From an uncultured Bacteroidota bacterium (lineage in GTDB: Bacteria > Bacteroidota > Bacteroidia > Flavobacteriales > Flavobacteriaceae): a stretch of DNA of 43,858 bases. The notes below the pieces were generated by a model. It did no database searches. It had not been told where the DNA came from and saw nothing but the letters and a program-made list of their open reading frames with translations. This document shows positions 1-8,728 of this stretch, in pieces. Numbering within the stretch: position 1 is the stretch's first letter; every line of letters starts with the position of its first letter. Location of the stretch: NCBI GenBank assembly GCA_902520835.1, contig CABYPD010000011.1, positions 1-43,858 of the forward strand, read 5' to 3'. The translations under genes were made by a program, and so were the position numbers.

Positions 1-24
1 ATAATAATATAAAAACATAAAAAA

Positions 25-41
25 AAGCCCAAAAAGGGCTT
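25..41 (-). terminator. Rho-independent terminator after rpmF
   Basis: A perfect 6-bp stem AAGCCC/GGGCTT with a five-A loop is flanked by A-runs on the plus strand, which give a U-tract after the hairpin on the minus strand. It lies about 35 bases past the rpmF stop codon, so it probably ends the DUF177-rpmF transcript. Confidence 0.75.
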
Positions 42-75
42 ATATTTTAAAAAAAAGAATAAAAAATTATGGATT

Positions 76-270
76 TTACTCAGTTTCTTCTACAGAATCG
101 ATTAATACTTTACCACGATAATAAAGTTTACCTTCATACCAATGAGCACGATGATATAAATGATCCTGACCAGTAGTTTTGTCTGTAGCTATTTGAGAAG
201 CAGAAGCTTTATAATGAGTTCTTCTTTTGTCTCTTCTAGTTTTCGATGTTTTTCTCTTTGGATGTGCCAT
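76..270 (-). CDS. rpmF: 50S ribosomal protein L32
   Basis: This is a 64-residue, strongly basic protein. It opens with the bacterial L32 signature ([16 protein letters not shown]), which is enough to identify the family. L32 is a structural protein of the large ribosomal subunit. It sits 3 bases downstream of the DUF177 gene in the same orientation, the classic yceD-rpmF arrangement. The two are probably cotranscribed and end at the hairpin at 25-41. The four-cysteine zinc knuckle seen in some L32 variants is absent, so this is the zinc-independent form. Confidence 0.96.
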   Translation of the reverse strand: MAHPKRKTSKTRRDKRRTHYKASASQIATDKTTGQDHLYHRAHWYEGKLYYRGKVLIDSVEETE

Positions 271-273
271 GAT

Positions 274-795
274 TTACTTTTTTAATTCATTCAATTTATT
301 CCAACGAGGGTCGAAATTAACACTTTTTTCTTTATTAATATCAAATTCTTTCAATCTATTTAAAATTTCTGATTTAAGTGTACCATCCTCAATACCAGGA
401 TGTATCAGTTTAATTGGCACAGATAACACTATCATCTCATAAAAGTATTGATCAAGATCAATTGAGTGAGATCCAAACGGAAGAATTAAAAGCTCGTCAT
501 TTGAATCGTCAAAATATTCACCAAAATTAACAACCAAATCTAAATTAGATACTAAATTGTAATCAAAGGGTTCGTTTGAAATAGAACAATTAACATTTAT
601 TATTGCAGAACTTGAAAATTTTAACTCAAGAATAGTTGGCTTTTTTATTAGCTGAATCTTTATTTTAAAATGTCCAGAATTAAATTCATTATAATTAAAG
701 CTTTTGAAGAAGTCCTCTTTAATAGAATAAGAAAATTCATGTAATCCGTCTTTCAATCCAGAAAATTTTAGAATATGTTTGTCGCTTCGCTTCAT
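274..795 (-). CDS. DUF177 / YceD-like protein
   Basis: A 173-residue acidic cytoplasmic protein. It has the DUF177 layout: an N-terminal beta-rich part, a central acidic stretch (DDSNDELLILPFG near residues 95-108) and a conserved C-terminal region (DPRWNKLNELKK). DUF177 proteins are nearly always encoded directly upstream of rpmF, as here, and have been linked to 23S rRNA accumulation and ribosome assembly. The Cys pairs found in some homologues are missing, which is usual for Bacteroidetes members. No signal peptide or membrane segment is seen. Family assignment is firm; the exact role is inferred. Confidence 0.88.
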   Translation of the reverse strand: MKRSDKHILKFSGLKDGLHEFSYSIKEDFFKSFNYNEFNSGHFKIKIQLIKKPTILELKFSSSAIINVNCSISNEPFDYNLVSNLDLVVNFGEYFDDSNDELLILPFGSHSIDLDQYFYEMIVLSVPIKLIHPGIEDGTLKSEILNRLKEFDINKEKSVNFDPRWNKLNELKK

Positions 796-840
796 TAAAT
801 TAATTGAGCTTGCGAATATAATAAATTAAAAAACTGTAAT

Positions 841-1893
841 TTATTTTTTTAAAGATTTTGAATCGGAAATTTCAAGAGGATTAGAGTTGTCATTGTTGAA
901 TGATATCCTATTCTTAAATATTTTTATAGCAGAATAAATCGCTGATCTAAAAGAAGAAGGGTCTGCTTGGTTTTTTCCTGCAATATCATAACCTGTGCCA
1001 TGGTCTGGTGAAGTTCTTACCACGTCCAAACCAGCAGTAAAATTTACTCCATTTCCAAAAGAAATAGTCTTAAAAGGGATAAGTCCTTGGTCATGATAAA
1101 TTGCTAAAATGGCATCATATAATTTGTATTGGTTTGAGCCAAAAAAACTATCACTTGGGAATGGGCCAAAAAGAAGATTTTCATTATTTGAAACTTCTTT
1201 AAGTGATGGAATTAAAAAATTTTGATCTTCGTCTCCAATTATACCATCATCACCAGCATGCGGGTTAATAGAAAGGACGGCTATTTTAGGGCTGGTGATT
1301 CCAAAGTCTACAGTTAAAGATTTTTTTATCACTGAAAGTTTATTTGATAAAAGTTCTTTTGAAATTTCATTAACCACATTACTAACTGGTATATGTTCAG
1401 TTAGAAGTGCAACTTTTAAATCATCTGAAATCATGAACATCATAGCTTCACCATCAAAAGTTTTATTTAAAAAATCTGTATGACCCATATAATTGAAATC
1501 ACTGTTTTTTATATTTTTTTTATTTATTGGAGCTGTAACTAAAACATCTATTTTATTTTCTTTTAAATATCTAGAAGCCTCTGTCAAAGATGCTCTTGAA
1601 TGATCACCTCCCTCTTTGTTTACTTTACCATAATTTATCTCAAAAGTTTTATTTGTAATCTCTAAGACGTTTAATTTTTTTGAATTAGCCTTCTCAATCT
1701 TGTCAATTTTATTTAAATCAACATCTATATCAAGATGGTTTAATTGATCTTGAATCAAGTTATAATTTGAAAAAATTATTGGTATGCCAAAATAATACAT
1801 TCTCTTATCGCTGTAACATTTTAGAATAACCTCAATACCAATACCATTTGGATCACCAGTTGAAATTCCTATTAATGGCTTTGTTTTTGACAT
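841..1893 (-). CDS. pdxA: 4-hydroxythreonine-4-phosphate dehydrogenase PdxA
   Basis: At 350 residues this is full length for PdxA, which oxidises 4-phospho-hydroxy-L-threonine with NAD in the DXP-dependent pyridoxal phosphate pathway. It carries the family hallmarks: ISTGDPNGIG at the N-terminus, the metal-binding histidine in GHTDFL, INPHAGDDGIIGDED in the middle, and YHDQGLIPFKT and TSPDHGTGYDIAGK near the C-terminus. The protein is cytoplasmic. It is transcribed divergently from ribE, and the two start codons are only about 50 bases apart, so promoters are shared or interleaved. In many Flavobacteria pdxA lies next to ribE and the DUF177-rpmF pair, as seen here. Confidence 0.95.
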   Translation of the reverse strand: MSKTKPLIGISTGDPNGIGIEVILKCYSDKRMYYFGIPIIFSNYNLIQDQLNHLDIDVDLNKIDKIEKANSKKLNVLEITNKTFEINYGKVNKEGGDHSRASLTEASRYLKENKIDVLVTAPINKKNIKNSDFNYMGHTDFLNKTFDGEAMMFMISDDLKVALLTEHIPVSNVVNEISKELLSNKLSVIKKSLTVDFGITSPKIAVLSINPHAGDDGIIGDEDQNFLIPSLKEVSNNENLLFGPFPSDSFFGSNQYKLYDAILAIYHDQGLIPFKTISFGNGVNFTAGLDVVRTSPDHGTGYDIAGKNQADPSSFRSAIYSAIKIFKNRISFNNDNSNPLEISDSKSLKK

Positions 1894-1911
1894 GTCTAAT
1901 TTAATATTATG

Positions 1912-1919
1912 TATTTTTG
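1912..1919 (+). promoter_or_regulatory. Candidate -7 promoter box for ribE
   Basis: TATTTTTG matches the Bacteroidetes -7 consensus TAnnTTTG. A TTTTTG at 1884-1889 could serve as the -33 element, with a spacing of 22 bases. The box ends 23 bases before the ribE start codon. The -33 element would overlap the first codons of the divergent pdxA. This is assignment by consensus only, and AT-rich DNA produces such boxes by chance. Confidence 0.4.
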
Positions 1920-1942
1920 AGCAACTAAAGATATAGAAATAA

Positions 1943-2524
1943 ATGTTTACTGGAATTATAGAAAATATCGCATTGGTAAAAGAGATTAAAAAAGATGGAG
2001 ATAATCTAATTTTTACATTTGAATCAGACCTAACCTCAGAGTTAAAAATTGATCAAAGCATTTCACATAATGGAATTTGTCTAACTGTCGTAGATATTTT
2101 TGAAAATAATTACTCTGTAGTTGCCATCAAGGAAACTGTTCTTAAAAGCTCAATTAAAAATTGGAAAATTGGTGATGAAATTAATCTCGAAAGAGCAATG
2201 AAAATTGGTGATCGACTTGATGGACATCTTGTTCAAGGGCATGTTGATCAAATAGCTATTTGCGAAGATATAAAGGAAGAAAAAGGAAGTTGGTATTTTT
2301 CTTTTAAATATAAAAAGTCTGAAAATATTACTATTGAAAAAGGATCTATCTCTGTTAATGGTATTAGCTTAACAGTGGTCAATTCTAAAACGAATAAATT
2401 TTCAGTAGCTATAATACCTTACACATACAATCATACAAATTTTAAAAACTTAAAGGTTGGAGATACTGTTAATTTGGAGTTTGATATAGTTGGAAAATAT
2501 ATTTCAAAATTAGTCAGTCAGTAA
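1943..2524 (+). CDS. ribE: Riboflavin synthase alpha chain
   Basis: A 193-residue protein with the duplicated lumazine-binding fold typical of riboflavin synthase. The N-terminus MFTGIIENIALV is diagnostic. The first barrel has HNGICLTVVD and the second repeats it as VNGISLTVVN; GHLVQGHVDQ lies between them. The enzyme dismutates two molecules of 6,7-dimethyl-8-ribityllumazine to riboflavin in the cytosol. It is divergent from pdxA and is followed after 7 bases by an EamA transporter on the same strand. A plausible promoter box lies at 1912-1919. Confidence 0.95.
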   Translation: MFTGIIENIALVKEIKKDGDNLIFTFESDLTSELKIDQSISHNGICLTVVDIFENNYSVVAIKETVLKSSIKNWKIGDEINLERAMKIGDRLDGHLVQGHVDQIAICEDIKEEKGSWYFSFKYKKSENITIEKGSISVNGISLTVVNSKTNKFSVAIIPYTYNHTNFKNLKVGDTVNLEFDIVGKYISKLVSQ

Positions 2525-2531
2525 TTGTACA

Positions 2532-3419
2532 ATGCAAAGAAAGATTTTCGCTCTTGGTGCTGCTACCTTAGCAACCACTATTTATGGAATTAATCATACT
2601 GTAGCTAAATCAGTAATGCCTATTTACATAGGTTCACTTGGATTTGTATTATTAAGAGTGCTGGGTGCAACCATTTTATTTTGGGTTATTAGTCTATTAT
2701 TTGATTCTAAACAAATAGAAAAAAAGGATAGATTAACAATTCTCAAATGTGGTCTTTTTGGAATGGGTATAAACATTGCTACTTTCATTGCAGGATTAGA
2801 CTATTCAACACCTATAAACAGCTCAATATTAATAATTATCACACCTATTTTTGTTGTTATTTTATCTTACTTTATATTTAAGAATAAAATTAATTCATCT
2901 AAAATTATTGGAATTTTTCTTGGTTTTATAGGAGCAATGATATTAATTATCAATGCAGATATGACAAGTTCAATAGGCAGAAATATTCCCCTTGGAAATT
3001 TTTTATTTATAATAAATAGTATAAGCTATGCGTATTACTTAATAATTGTAAAACCTATGGCAGAAAAATATGATTTAATAACTCTTTTCAAATGGCTTTT
3101 TTTAATTGGATTAATATTTAATTTTCCATTAGGAATTAACCAATTCATACTCGTTGAATGGACTAATTTACCATTATATGATGCCATATTGCCAATGTTG
3201 TATGTAGTTATTTGTACAACATTTATGACTTATTTCTTAAATGGATATGCGTTAACTAGATTAAAGTCAAGTGAAGTTGCTGTTTTTGTATATTTACAAC
3301 CAGTGATCGGTGTAGCATATGCTATATACTCTAAGTCTGACGCTTTAAGTGCTACAATAATAGTTGCATCAATATTAATTTTTACAGGTTTATATTTAAC
3401 TACAAAAAAAAATAACTAA
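2532..3419 (+). CDS. EamA/DMT-family transporter
   Basis: A 295-residue integral membrane protein with about ten hydrophobic helices arranged as two EamA-like halves, the DMT superfamily layout. Family features include the early AATLATTIYGINHTVAK segment, the YSTPINSSILIIITPIFVV helix and the C-terminal SSEVAVFVYLQPVIGVAYA segment. DMT proteins export or import small metabolites such as amino acids or purines across the inner membrane; the substrate cannot be read from sequence. It begins 7 bases after the ribE stop, so it is probably cotranscribed with ribE. Confidence 0.88.
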   Translation: MQRKIFALGAATLATTIYGINHTVAKSVMPIYIGSLGFVLLRVLGATILFWVISLLFDSKQIEKKDRLTILKCGLFGMGINIATFIAGLDYSTPINSSILIIITPIFVVILSYFIFKNKINSSKIIGIFLGFIGAMILIINADMTSSIGRNIPLGNFLFIINSISYAYYLIIVKPMAEKYDLITLFKWLFLIGLIFNFPLGINQFILVEWTNLPLYDAILPMLYVVICTTFMTYFLNGYALTRLKSSEVAVFVYLQPVIGVAYAIYSKSDALSATIIVASILIFTGLYLTTKKNN

Positions 3420-3508
3420 TCTATGGTTTCTATTTTTCCCGCTAGTAAAAAATTGATTTTATATTATTAAAGTTAATTTATTTTTGTAAAAACTTAGAGT
3501 TATAAAAA

Positions 3509-4294
3509 TTAAATAGAAATTTCTTCAACTGAATAAGTTTTAGCCTTACCCAAAATCAATACTCTATCATCTAAATTTTTACATATTAGCTGACCTCCCT
3601 CCTTTGAAAGTTGTTTAGCAATCATTTCATTTTTTTTAAGAACCGAACTCCAGTATGGTATTAATGAACAATGAGAAGATCCTGTTACAGGGTCTTCAAA
3701 ATAAGTAGACTGAGGAGTAAAATATCTGGAAATAAAATCGCAATCGTTTCCTAATGAAGTCAAAATAACTCCACCTGGGTCAATATTTATTTTATCAAAA
3801 ATTTCTCTATCAATTTTTATATTTATTACATCCTCAATATTATTATAAACCAAAACATAATCTCTTGATTTTAAGACTTTATCAGGCTTGATATTTAATG
3901 AATTATAAATTTCTTTAGGCAATATGCATTCAACAGGTTCTCGCTTTGGGAAATCCAATTGATATAATTCATTTACAATTTTAACGGATAATTCTCCGCT
4001 TTTTGAATCAAAAAATAATTTATTAGAATTCAAATTTAAGTGATAGCTCAAGCAATGAGCTGTAGCTAAAGTTGCATGTCCACATAAGTCCATTTCAATA
4101 TCTGGTGTAAACCATCTCAAATGAAATTTTGATTTTTTTTTTATAAAAAAAGCTGTTTCAGAAACATTATTTATTTTGGCAATTTTAAGTAGTTTATCAT
4201 CAGACAACCAGCTTTCTAGAGGAATTACGCAAGCTGGATTACCTAATAAATTGTGAGAGTTAAATGCATTTATTCTGTAGTTTTTAAGAATCAT
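3509..4294 (-). CDS. PhzF-family isomerase/epimerase-like protein
   Basis: A 261-residue protein of the PhzF/diaminopimelate-epimerase fold. Visible family motifs are NNVSETAFF, which carries the catalytic glutamate, then DLCGHATLATAH, and near the C-terminus DPVTGSSHCSLIPYW. PhzF enzymes catalyse isomerisations on small acids; most homologues outside phenazine clusters have no assigned substrate, and no phenazine genes are nearby. It has no signal peptide. It converges on the EamA gene and stands alone between two plus-strand genes. Confidence 0.9.
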   Translation of the reverse strand: MILKNYRINAFNSHNLLGNPACVIPLESWLSDDKLLKIAKINNVSETAFFIKKKSKFHLRWFTPDIEMDLCGHATLATAHCLSYHLNLNSNKLFFDSKSGELSVKIVNELYQLDFPKREPVECILPKEIYNSLNIKPDKVLKSRDYVLVYNNIEDVINIKIDREIFDKINIDPGGVILTSLGNDCDFISRYFTPQSTYFEDPVTGSSHCSLIPYWSSVLKKNEMIAKQLSKEGGQLICKNLDDRVLILGKAKTYSVEEISI

Positions 4295-4421
4295 AACATT
4301 TATAAAATTAAACTATTGATTAAAATTTCTTTAATTATGAAAATAAATTTTTAAAAACTTAAAAACATAGTTCCCAAGTTTTTTCTAAATTGAATTTGGA
4401 TATTCATAAAAGTGTTTCTTT

Positions 4422-5165
4422 ATGTCTTTTGATAAGTATATTTTATTGTGGATTATCATTGGTTTATTGACTTTTTCTATTCTAATTGTAAGTAAAGTAA
4501 GAGCACCATATGGAAGACATTCATCAGATGGATGGGGTTTTATGATTAATAATTCTTGGGGATGGTTTTGGATGGAACTTCCTGCATTACTATTGATGCC
4601 TTTGATTAGTATTTTTGGAAAAAATGAATTGAATTCCTTGTCAATACTACTTATAAGTTTATGGTTTATACACTATTTCAATAGAGTCATTATTTTTCCG
4701 TTGAGAATTAAAACTAAGAATAAGAAGATGCCAATATCCATTGCTATTAGTGCATTTGTGTTCAATTGTATAAATGGCTTATTGAACGGTATATATGTCG
4801 GATATTTTCTAGATTCCGATATAAATATTAATACAATTTTTATAATTGGAGTATTCTTATTTATAGCTGGAATGTTAATTAATATTCAATCTGATAATAA
4901 ACTTATTTCACTAAGAAAAGATAGTGATGGATACAAAATTCCTAATGGAGGCATGTTTAGATTAATTTCATGTCCAAATCATTTTGGAGAAATAATCGAA
5001 TGGATAGGTTATTTCTTCATTGCATTTAATTTTGCTGCACTTAGTTTTGCACTTTGGACTTTTTTTAATTTAGTACCAAGAGCATTAAATCATCATGAAT
5101 GGTATAATGAGCACTTTGACAATTATCCAAAGAAAAGAAAAGCTGTTTTGCCATATATATTATAA
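4422..5165 (+). CDS. Steroid 5-alpha-reductase-like membrane protein
   Basis: A 247-residue protein with about six membrane segments. The C-terminal third carries the 3-oxo-5-alpha-steroid 4-dehydrogenase family pattern: GGMFRLISCPNHFGEIIEWIG around residues 175-195, then ALNHHEWYNEHFDNYPKKRKAVLPYIL at the very end. The N-terminal GRHSSDGWGFMINNSWGWFWMELP also fits. Family members reduce carbon-carbon double bonds of lipids with NADPH in the membrane; bacterial substrates are mostly unknown. The next gene follows after 22 bases on the same strand, so the two may be cotranscribed. Confidence 0.85.
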   Translation: MSFDKYILLWIIIGLLTFSILIVSKVRAPYGRHSSDGWGFMINNSWGWFWMELPALLLMPLISIFGKNELNSLSILLISLWFIHYFNRVIIFPLRIKTKNKKMPISIAISAFVFNCINGLLNGIYVGYFLDSDININTIFIIGVFLFIAGMLINIQSDNKLISLRKDSDGYKIPNGGMFRLISCPNHFGEIIEWIGYFFIAFNFAALSFALWTFFNLVPRALNHHEWYNEHFDNYPKKRKAVLPYIL

Positions 5166-5187
5166 GTGTTAATTTTAAAAGAAAAAT

Positions 5188-5535
5188 ATGAATTCATCTA
5201 AAGCAAATCTTTTAAATTCAATTATACTTATAGCTGTTGGAAGTTGGGGTTATTTTGATGGTGACGGTAAGTCAATAACTGCATTAATTCCTGTAATCTT
5301 TGGTGTTATTTTACTTTTATGTACTAATGGTGTAAAAAATCAGAATAAAATAATTGCTCATGTAGCGGTCTTAATAACCTTTATTTGTCTGATTGGTCTA
5401 TTTATGCCACTAAATGGTGCAATCGAAAGAGGAAACGATATTGCAATTGGTAGAGTATCAGCAATGATTATATCCTCTGTCATAGCATTAATTTTTTTCA
5501 TTAAAAGCTTTATAGAAGCTAGAAGAAAAAGTTAA
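5188..5535 (+). CDS. Small four-helix membrane protein
   Basis: A 115-residue hydrophobic protein with four predicted membrane helices (about residues 8-22, 31-46, 56-74 and 89-107) and a short basic tail (EARRKS). Similar small proteins are common in Bacteroidetes, but I do not recognise a named function. It lies 22 bases after the steroid-reductase-like gene. Its stop codon overlaps the stop of the small minus-strand gene at 5532-5699 by four bases. Confidence 0.7.
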   Translation: MNSSKANLLNSIILIAVGSWGYFDGDGKSITALIPVIFGVILLLCTNGVKNQNKIIAHVAVLITFICLIGLFMPLNGAIERGNDIAIGRVSAMIISSVIALIFFIKSFIEARRKS

Positions 5536-5699
5536 TTTTTTTGCGGGAACCTACCATAGTTTCCCATACCGTCATAATCTACTTCATTCGATTTATCAAT
5601 GTCGCTGTATTTATCCTTTTCTTCTGAATTAATTAAAAAAATACTAGCTATAACCAAGCATGTAACTAAAAATCCTACGAAAAATAAATAGATCTCCAT
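5532..5699 (-). CDS. 55-residue single-pass membrane protein
   Basis: ATG at 5699-5697 opens a 55-codon frame ending TAA at 5534-5532. One membrane helix (about residues 4-23) is followed by a polar acidic tail that contains DYDGMGNYGRFPQK. The clear split between a helix and a charged tail argues that the frame is real. It begins 3 bases past the stop of 5703-5876, so the two form a small operon. No function is recognised. Confidence 0.6.
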   Translation of the reverse strand: MEIYLFFVGFLVTCLVIASIFLINSEEKDKYSDIDKSNEVDYDGMGNYGRFPQKN

Positions 5700-5702
5700 G
5701 TC

Positions 5703-5876
5703 TTACTTGTAATTTTGTTTTATAAATGAACCGAAAGCTAAAATTGAGGGAACCCACAACCCAACATACATTCCTTCATCTTTAAATCCTGAGAACCATA
5801 GGGTTACAGATAATAAAAATGAAATAAAAGCTGCTGATAATAATAATACTGTAGATTTTTTAAAATTTTTAAACAT
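5703..5876 (-). CDS. 57-residue two-helix membrane protein
   Basis: ATG at 5876-5874 opens a 57-codon frame ending TAA at 5705-5703. It encodes a basic N-terminus (MFKNFKKS), then a hydrophobic helix (residues 9-28), a short loop (FSGFKDEG) and a second helix (residues 37-52) before a basic end. This positive-inside layout is typical of a genuine small membrane protein. It is the first gene of a two-gene minus-strand unit with 5532-5699. Function is unknown. Confidence 0.58.
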   Translation of the reverse strand: MFKNFKKSTVLLLSAAFISFLLSVTLWFSGFKDEGMYVGLWVPSILAFGSFIKQNYK

Positions 5877-6006
5877 ATTTTAAAACTTAATTTTCATAAA
5901 TAAAACGCTAGTTAGTTGTTGTTATTTTACAGTAATTATATAAAAAAAAAACTAAACAAAATGAATTTGGAATGTTTTTTGGTCGTTTGTTATTGAAATT
6001 AGCTGA

Positions 6007-6879
6007 ATGAATGCTAAAATTGAAAAACTTTTTTTGAAGGTTTTTTCCGAGAAAAACCTTAAAAAGTTCGAAAAATTTATTTTATTTTTTGCAACTATAG
6101 GTTTTGTAATACACCTCACATTAATACTTTTAAACAATAATGGTGTACTAAATATTTCATTTGGTTCAGATACATTATTACAAAATCCTATTTCAGCTAT
6201 ATATACACCATTTTCATTCATTTTAGTATATGAAGCATTTTTATTGATTTATTATCTGCCTAGATCATTTACAACATCTGTTGGCAAACAATATGAAATA
6301 ATGTCATTAATCTTGATAAGAAAGATTTTTAAAGACATTCCTGAGGTCAATTTAGATGGGAATTGGCTTATTAATCAAAATAATGTTCAACTTATCTATG
6401 ATTTGTCTGGAATTTTACTTGTATTTTTTTTAATACTTATTTTTAGAAAATTAAAAGAAAGGTTGCCTCAACTTTCAGTTAATAAAAATCTTGAAAGATT
6501 CATTAATTATAAACGCATCATAAGTTTAATCTTGGTTCCTGTATTAACAACTTTGTGTTTAATAAGTTTTTTTGATTGGTATAATGGAGTTTTTTCTAAT
6601 CAACCATTTGATGACAATCTAAACTATTTATTTTTTATAGATTTCTTTACAATATTGATATTGGTAGATGTATTTATTCTTTTAATTTCATTTCAATATA
6701 CCGAGAGATATTCACAATTAATTAGAAATACAGGATTTATTATTTCAACAATTTTACTAAGGCTATCATTTAGTGCAATAGGAATAACTAGTATTATCTT
6801 GTTAGTAAGTGGAATTGCATTTGGAATTATAATTTTAGCAATATATAATCAGATGGAAAAAGTACCTAAAATAAATTAA
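6007..6879 (+). CDS. Six-helix integral membrane protein, unknown function
   Basis: A 290-residue membrane protein. A basic, amphipathic N-terminus (residues 1-22) is followed by about six hydrophobic segments (near 24-46, 66-86, 128-148, 172-190, 204-228 and 238-275). The loop after helix 2 contains YLPRSFTTSVGKQYEIMSLILIRKIFKDIPE, a conserved-looking polar and charged stretch. Helix 5 carries internal acidic residues (FIDFFTILILVDV). The charged residues inside or between helices would suit a channel or sensor, but I cannot assign a family. Its end overlaps the tail of the minus-strand lipoprotein gene by four bases. Confidence 0.7.
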   Translation: MNAKIEKLFLKVFSEKNLKKFEKFILFFATIGFVIHLTLILLNNNGVLNISFGSDTLLQNPISAIYTPFSFILVYEAFLLIYYLPRSFTTSVGKQYEIMSLILIRKIFKDIPEVNLDGNWLINQNNVQLIYDLSGILLVFFLILIFRKLKERLPQLSVNKNLERFINYKRIISLILVPVLTTLCLISFFDWYNGVFSNQPFDDNLNYLFFIDFFTILILVDVFILLISFQYTERYSQLIRNTGFIISTILLRLSFSAIGITSIILLVSGIAFGIIILAIYNQMEKVPKIN

Positions 6880-7430
6880 TTACAGGGTCCTTTTTTATAA
6901 TCACTAACTCCATGGCATAAAGCATAAGCTGAATTTGGATAAGTAAATCCATTACATCCACAAACAGGGTCATATATTTCTATAGCAATACAATCATTAA
7001 CAATTTTTGATATATCTACACATTTAGAAAAATATTTTTCAATAAATGAATTAAATTCAGATGAGCCAAAGGTCATTTTTCTAATTTCATTAATAGCCTC
7101 AATCACTAATTCCTCAGGGTTTTCAGTACTTTTTAATTTAAAAGAACTTTTATCCATACTAATTAACTCTGACCTATCACTGTCCAAATCTATAGCTGTA
7201 TAAAAATAGTATCTCAAAACATAACCTAATGTTAGATCAGTATTTCCATATTTTTGATCAAACTGATTTGCTTCAGAAATAGTAGTTTTTAATATTCTGT
7301 AAGGTTGACTAAATGAATTATTAATCCTTAGTGCAGGAAGCTCAATTGATTCATTTAAATCATTTACTTCATTTTTGGATTCACACGAAAAAAGAGTAAT
7401 ATATATTAAAATTAAGAGGATATTTTTCAT
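6876..7430 (-). CDS. Lipoprotein with C-terminal Kazal-like domain
   Basis: I place the start at the internal ATG at 7430-7428, because this gives a clean SPII signal peptide (MKNILLILIYITLFSC, lipidated Cys16) and a 184-residue protein; an upstream in-frame ATG would add nine residues before it. The middle is helical and unassigned. The last 38 residues form a Kazal-type module: PVCGCNGFTYPNSAYALC, then a closing KKGPC, with further cysteines just before. Kazal domains bind and inhibit serine proteases. The likely site is the outer membrane or periplasm. It lies downstream of the pirin gene with overlapping leader space, so it may be the last gene of the YceI operon. Confidence 0.78.
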   Translation of the reverse strand: MKNILLILIYITLFSCESKNEVNDLNESIELPALRINNSFSQPYRILKTTISEANQFDQKYGNTDLTLGYVLRYYFYTAIDLDSDRSELISMDKSSFKLKSTENPEELVIEAINEIRKMTFGSSEFNSFIEKYFSKCVDISKIVNDCIAIEIYDPVCGCNGFTYPNSAYALCHGVSDYKKGPCN

Positions 7431-7443
7431 AACATATAAAAAT

Positions 7444-8193
7444 TTAATTCGACACAAAATAAGTTTTATATTTTGGATATAGGGGAGAAATTATTTCAAA
7501 AACTCTTGCTTTATTTAATGATTGGAACTCAAAATTGTTCTGTTTTTTTACAGTGAAGAAAGTTCCTTTTTGTAAAATATTTTTTTCATATTCTAATTCA
7601 CCATTTAAAATAAAATAAGAATGTATAAAATCTTCATTGATTTCCAATAAATGATTCCCTGACCTAAATAAATATTCATTGATAAAAATTCCTTCACTAT
7701 CCATTTTCATTGGTGAACCATCACCTTTGATTATTTTTTTTAATTTATTATCAGAATTAAGAACCTTAAATTCTTTTGATGAATAATCATCATATGTTGC
7801 TTCTTTTTTTAGAGAATTTGATAGATCAGGATCAAACCATATTTGGAAAATCTCTGATTCTTTATCAATTTCTTCAGCATGAGATATTCCATTACCAGAT
7901 CTAATAATTTGAACATCCCCTTCACTTAGTGGTATCCATTTATTTTGTTTAGTATCAAAGTGATTAATGTTTCCCTTTAATACAAAACTACAAATTTCAA
8001 ATCCCTGATGGGGATGTAAACCAATTGTACTTTTATTTTTTGGAGTCCATGCGTGAGCCCAATAAAATATATTTGAATATGGTTTAAGAATACCATTATC
8101 TTGAGGAAATCCAATAGGTTTTTTCTCTAAAATTTCTCCAGAATTAAAATTACCATCAGCTTGATCTTCTTTTTTAAAAATATTAATTGCCAT
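7444..8193 (-). CDS. Pirin family protein
   Basis: A 249-residue bicupin. The N-terminal cupin holds the pirin metal-binding set: His60 and His62 in GLHPHQGFE, His105 and Glu107 in GISHAEE. The DVQIIRSGNGISHAEE stretch is diagnostic. Pirins bind iron; some are quercetinases and others are redox-responsive regulators. The protein is cytoplasmic. Its start codon lies inside the end of the FMN reductase gene (11-base overlap), so the two are translationally coupled. The neighbours point to a stress or redox role. Confidence 0.92.
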   Translation of the reverse strand: MAINIFKKEDQADGNFNSGEILEKKPIGFPQDNGILKPYSNIFYWAHAWTPKNKSTIGLHPHQGFEICSFVLKGNINHFDTKQNKWIPLSEGDVQIIRSGNGISHAEEIDKESEIFQIWFDPDLSNSLKKEATYDDYSSKEFKVLNSDNKLKKIIKGDGSPMKMDSEGIFINEYLFRSGNHLLEINEDFIHSYFILNGELEYEKNILQKGTFFTVKKQNNFEFQSLNKARVFEIISPLYPKYKTYFVSN

Positions 8194-8728
8194 TATTTAT
8201 GTTATAAATGAAGGTTGATAATGAATTTCTAAAATTTTCATTCAGTTCTTTATTAATGATTCCCTTATCAAACTCAAAATTATGATTAAACTCAGGTAAT
8301 GAAAAAGTAGGAATTGTAAATGGATTTCCTCTTGAAATTCTCGAATGAGCTATTTCTAAGACTAATTTAGCACCATTTTTTCCGGTAGATGTTGATAATA
8401 GAAACATAGGTTTATTACACCAGACAACTTTTTCAACCCTAGAAATCCAATCAAAAATATTTTTAAATGCTGCAGTATATACTCCATTATGCTCGGCAAA
8501 AGAAATCACAATTCCGTCTGAATTTTTTAAAATTTCTTTAAACTTGTATGCGAGCTTTGGTATCCCATGCTCTTTTTCCTTGTCTATGCTGTATATTGGC
8601 ATTTCAAAGTCAATTAAGTTTACATTAATAGTTATTGAATTAGGGACTTGAGATGCGGCATAATTTGCTAATTCTTTATTAATTGACTTAATTGAAGAGC
8701 TAGCTCCAATTGCAACAATTTTTTTCAT
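8183..8728 (-). CDS. NADPH-dependent FMN reductase
   Basis: A 181-residue flavodoxin-fold protein. The N-terminal strand and loop MKKIVAIGASSSIKSINKELANYA matches the FMN phosphate-binding loop of the family, and FAEHNGVYTAAFKNIFDW near residues 78-95 is the conserved PxYNxxxxxxLKNxxDW-like segment. Such enzymes reduce flavins or quinones with NADPH in the cytosol. It starts at the base next to the stop codon of the 28-residue CDGSH-like protein and overlaps the pirin gene by 11 bases, placing it in the middle of a tight operon. Confidence 0.9.
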   Translation of the reverse strand: MKKIVAIGASSSIKSINKELANYAASQVPNSITINVNLIDFEMPIYSIDKEKEHGIPKLAYKFKEILKNSDGIVISFAEHNGVYTAAFKNIFDWISRVEKVVWCNKPMFLLSTSTGKNGAKLVLEIAHSRISRGNPFTIPTFSLPEFNHNFEFDKGIINKELNENFRNSLSTFIYNINNGN

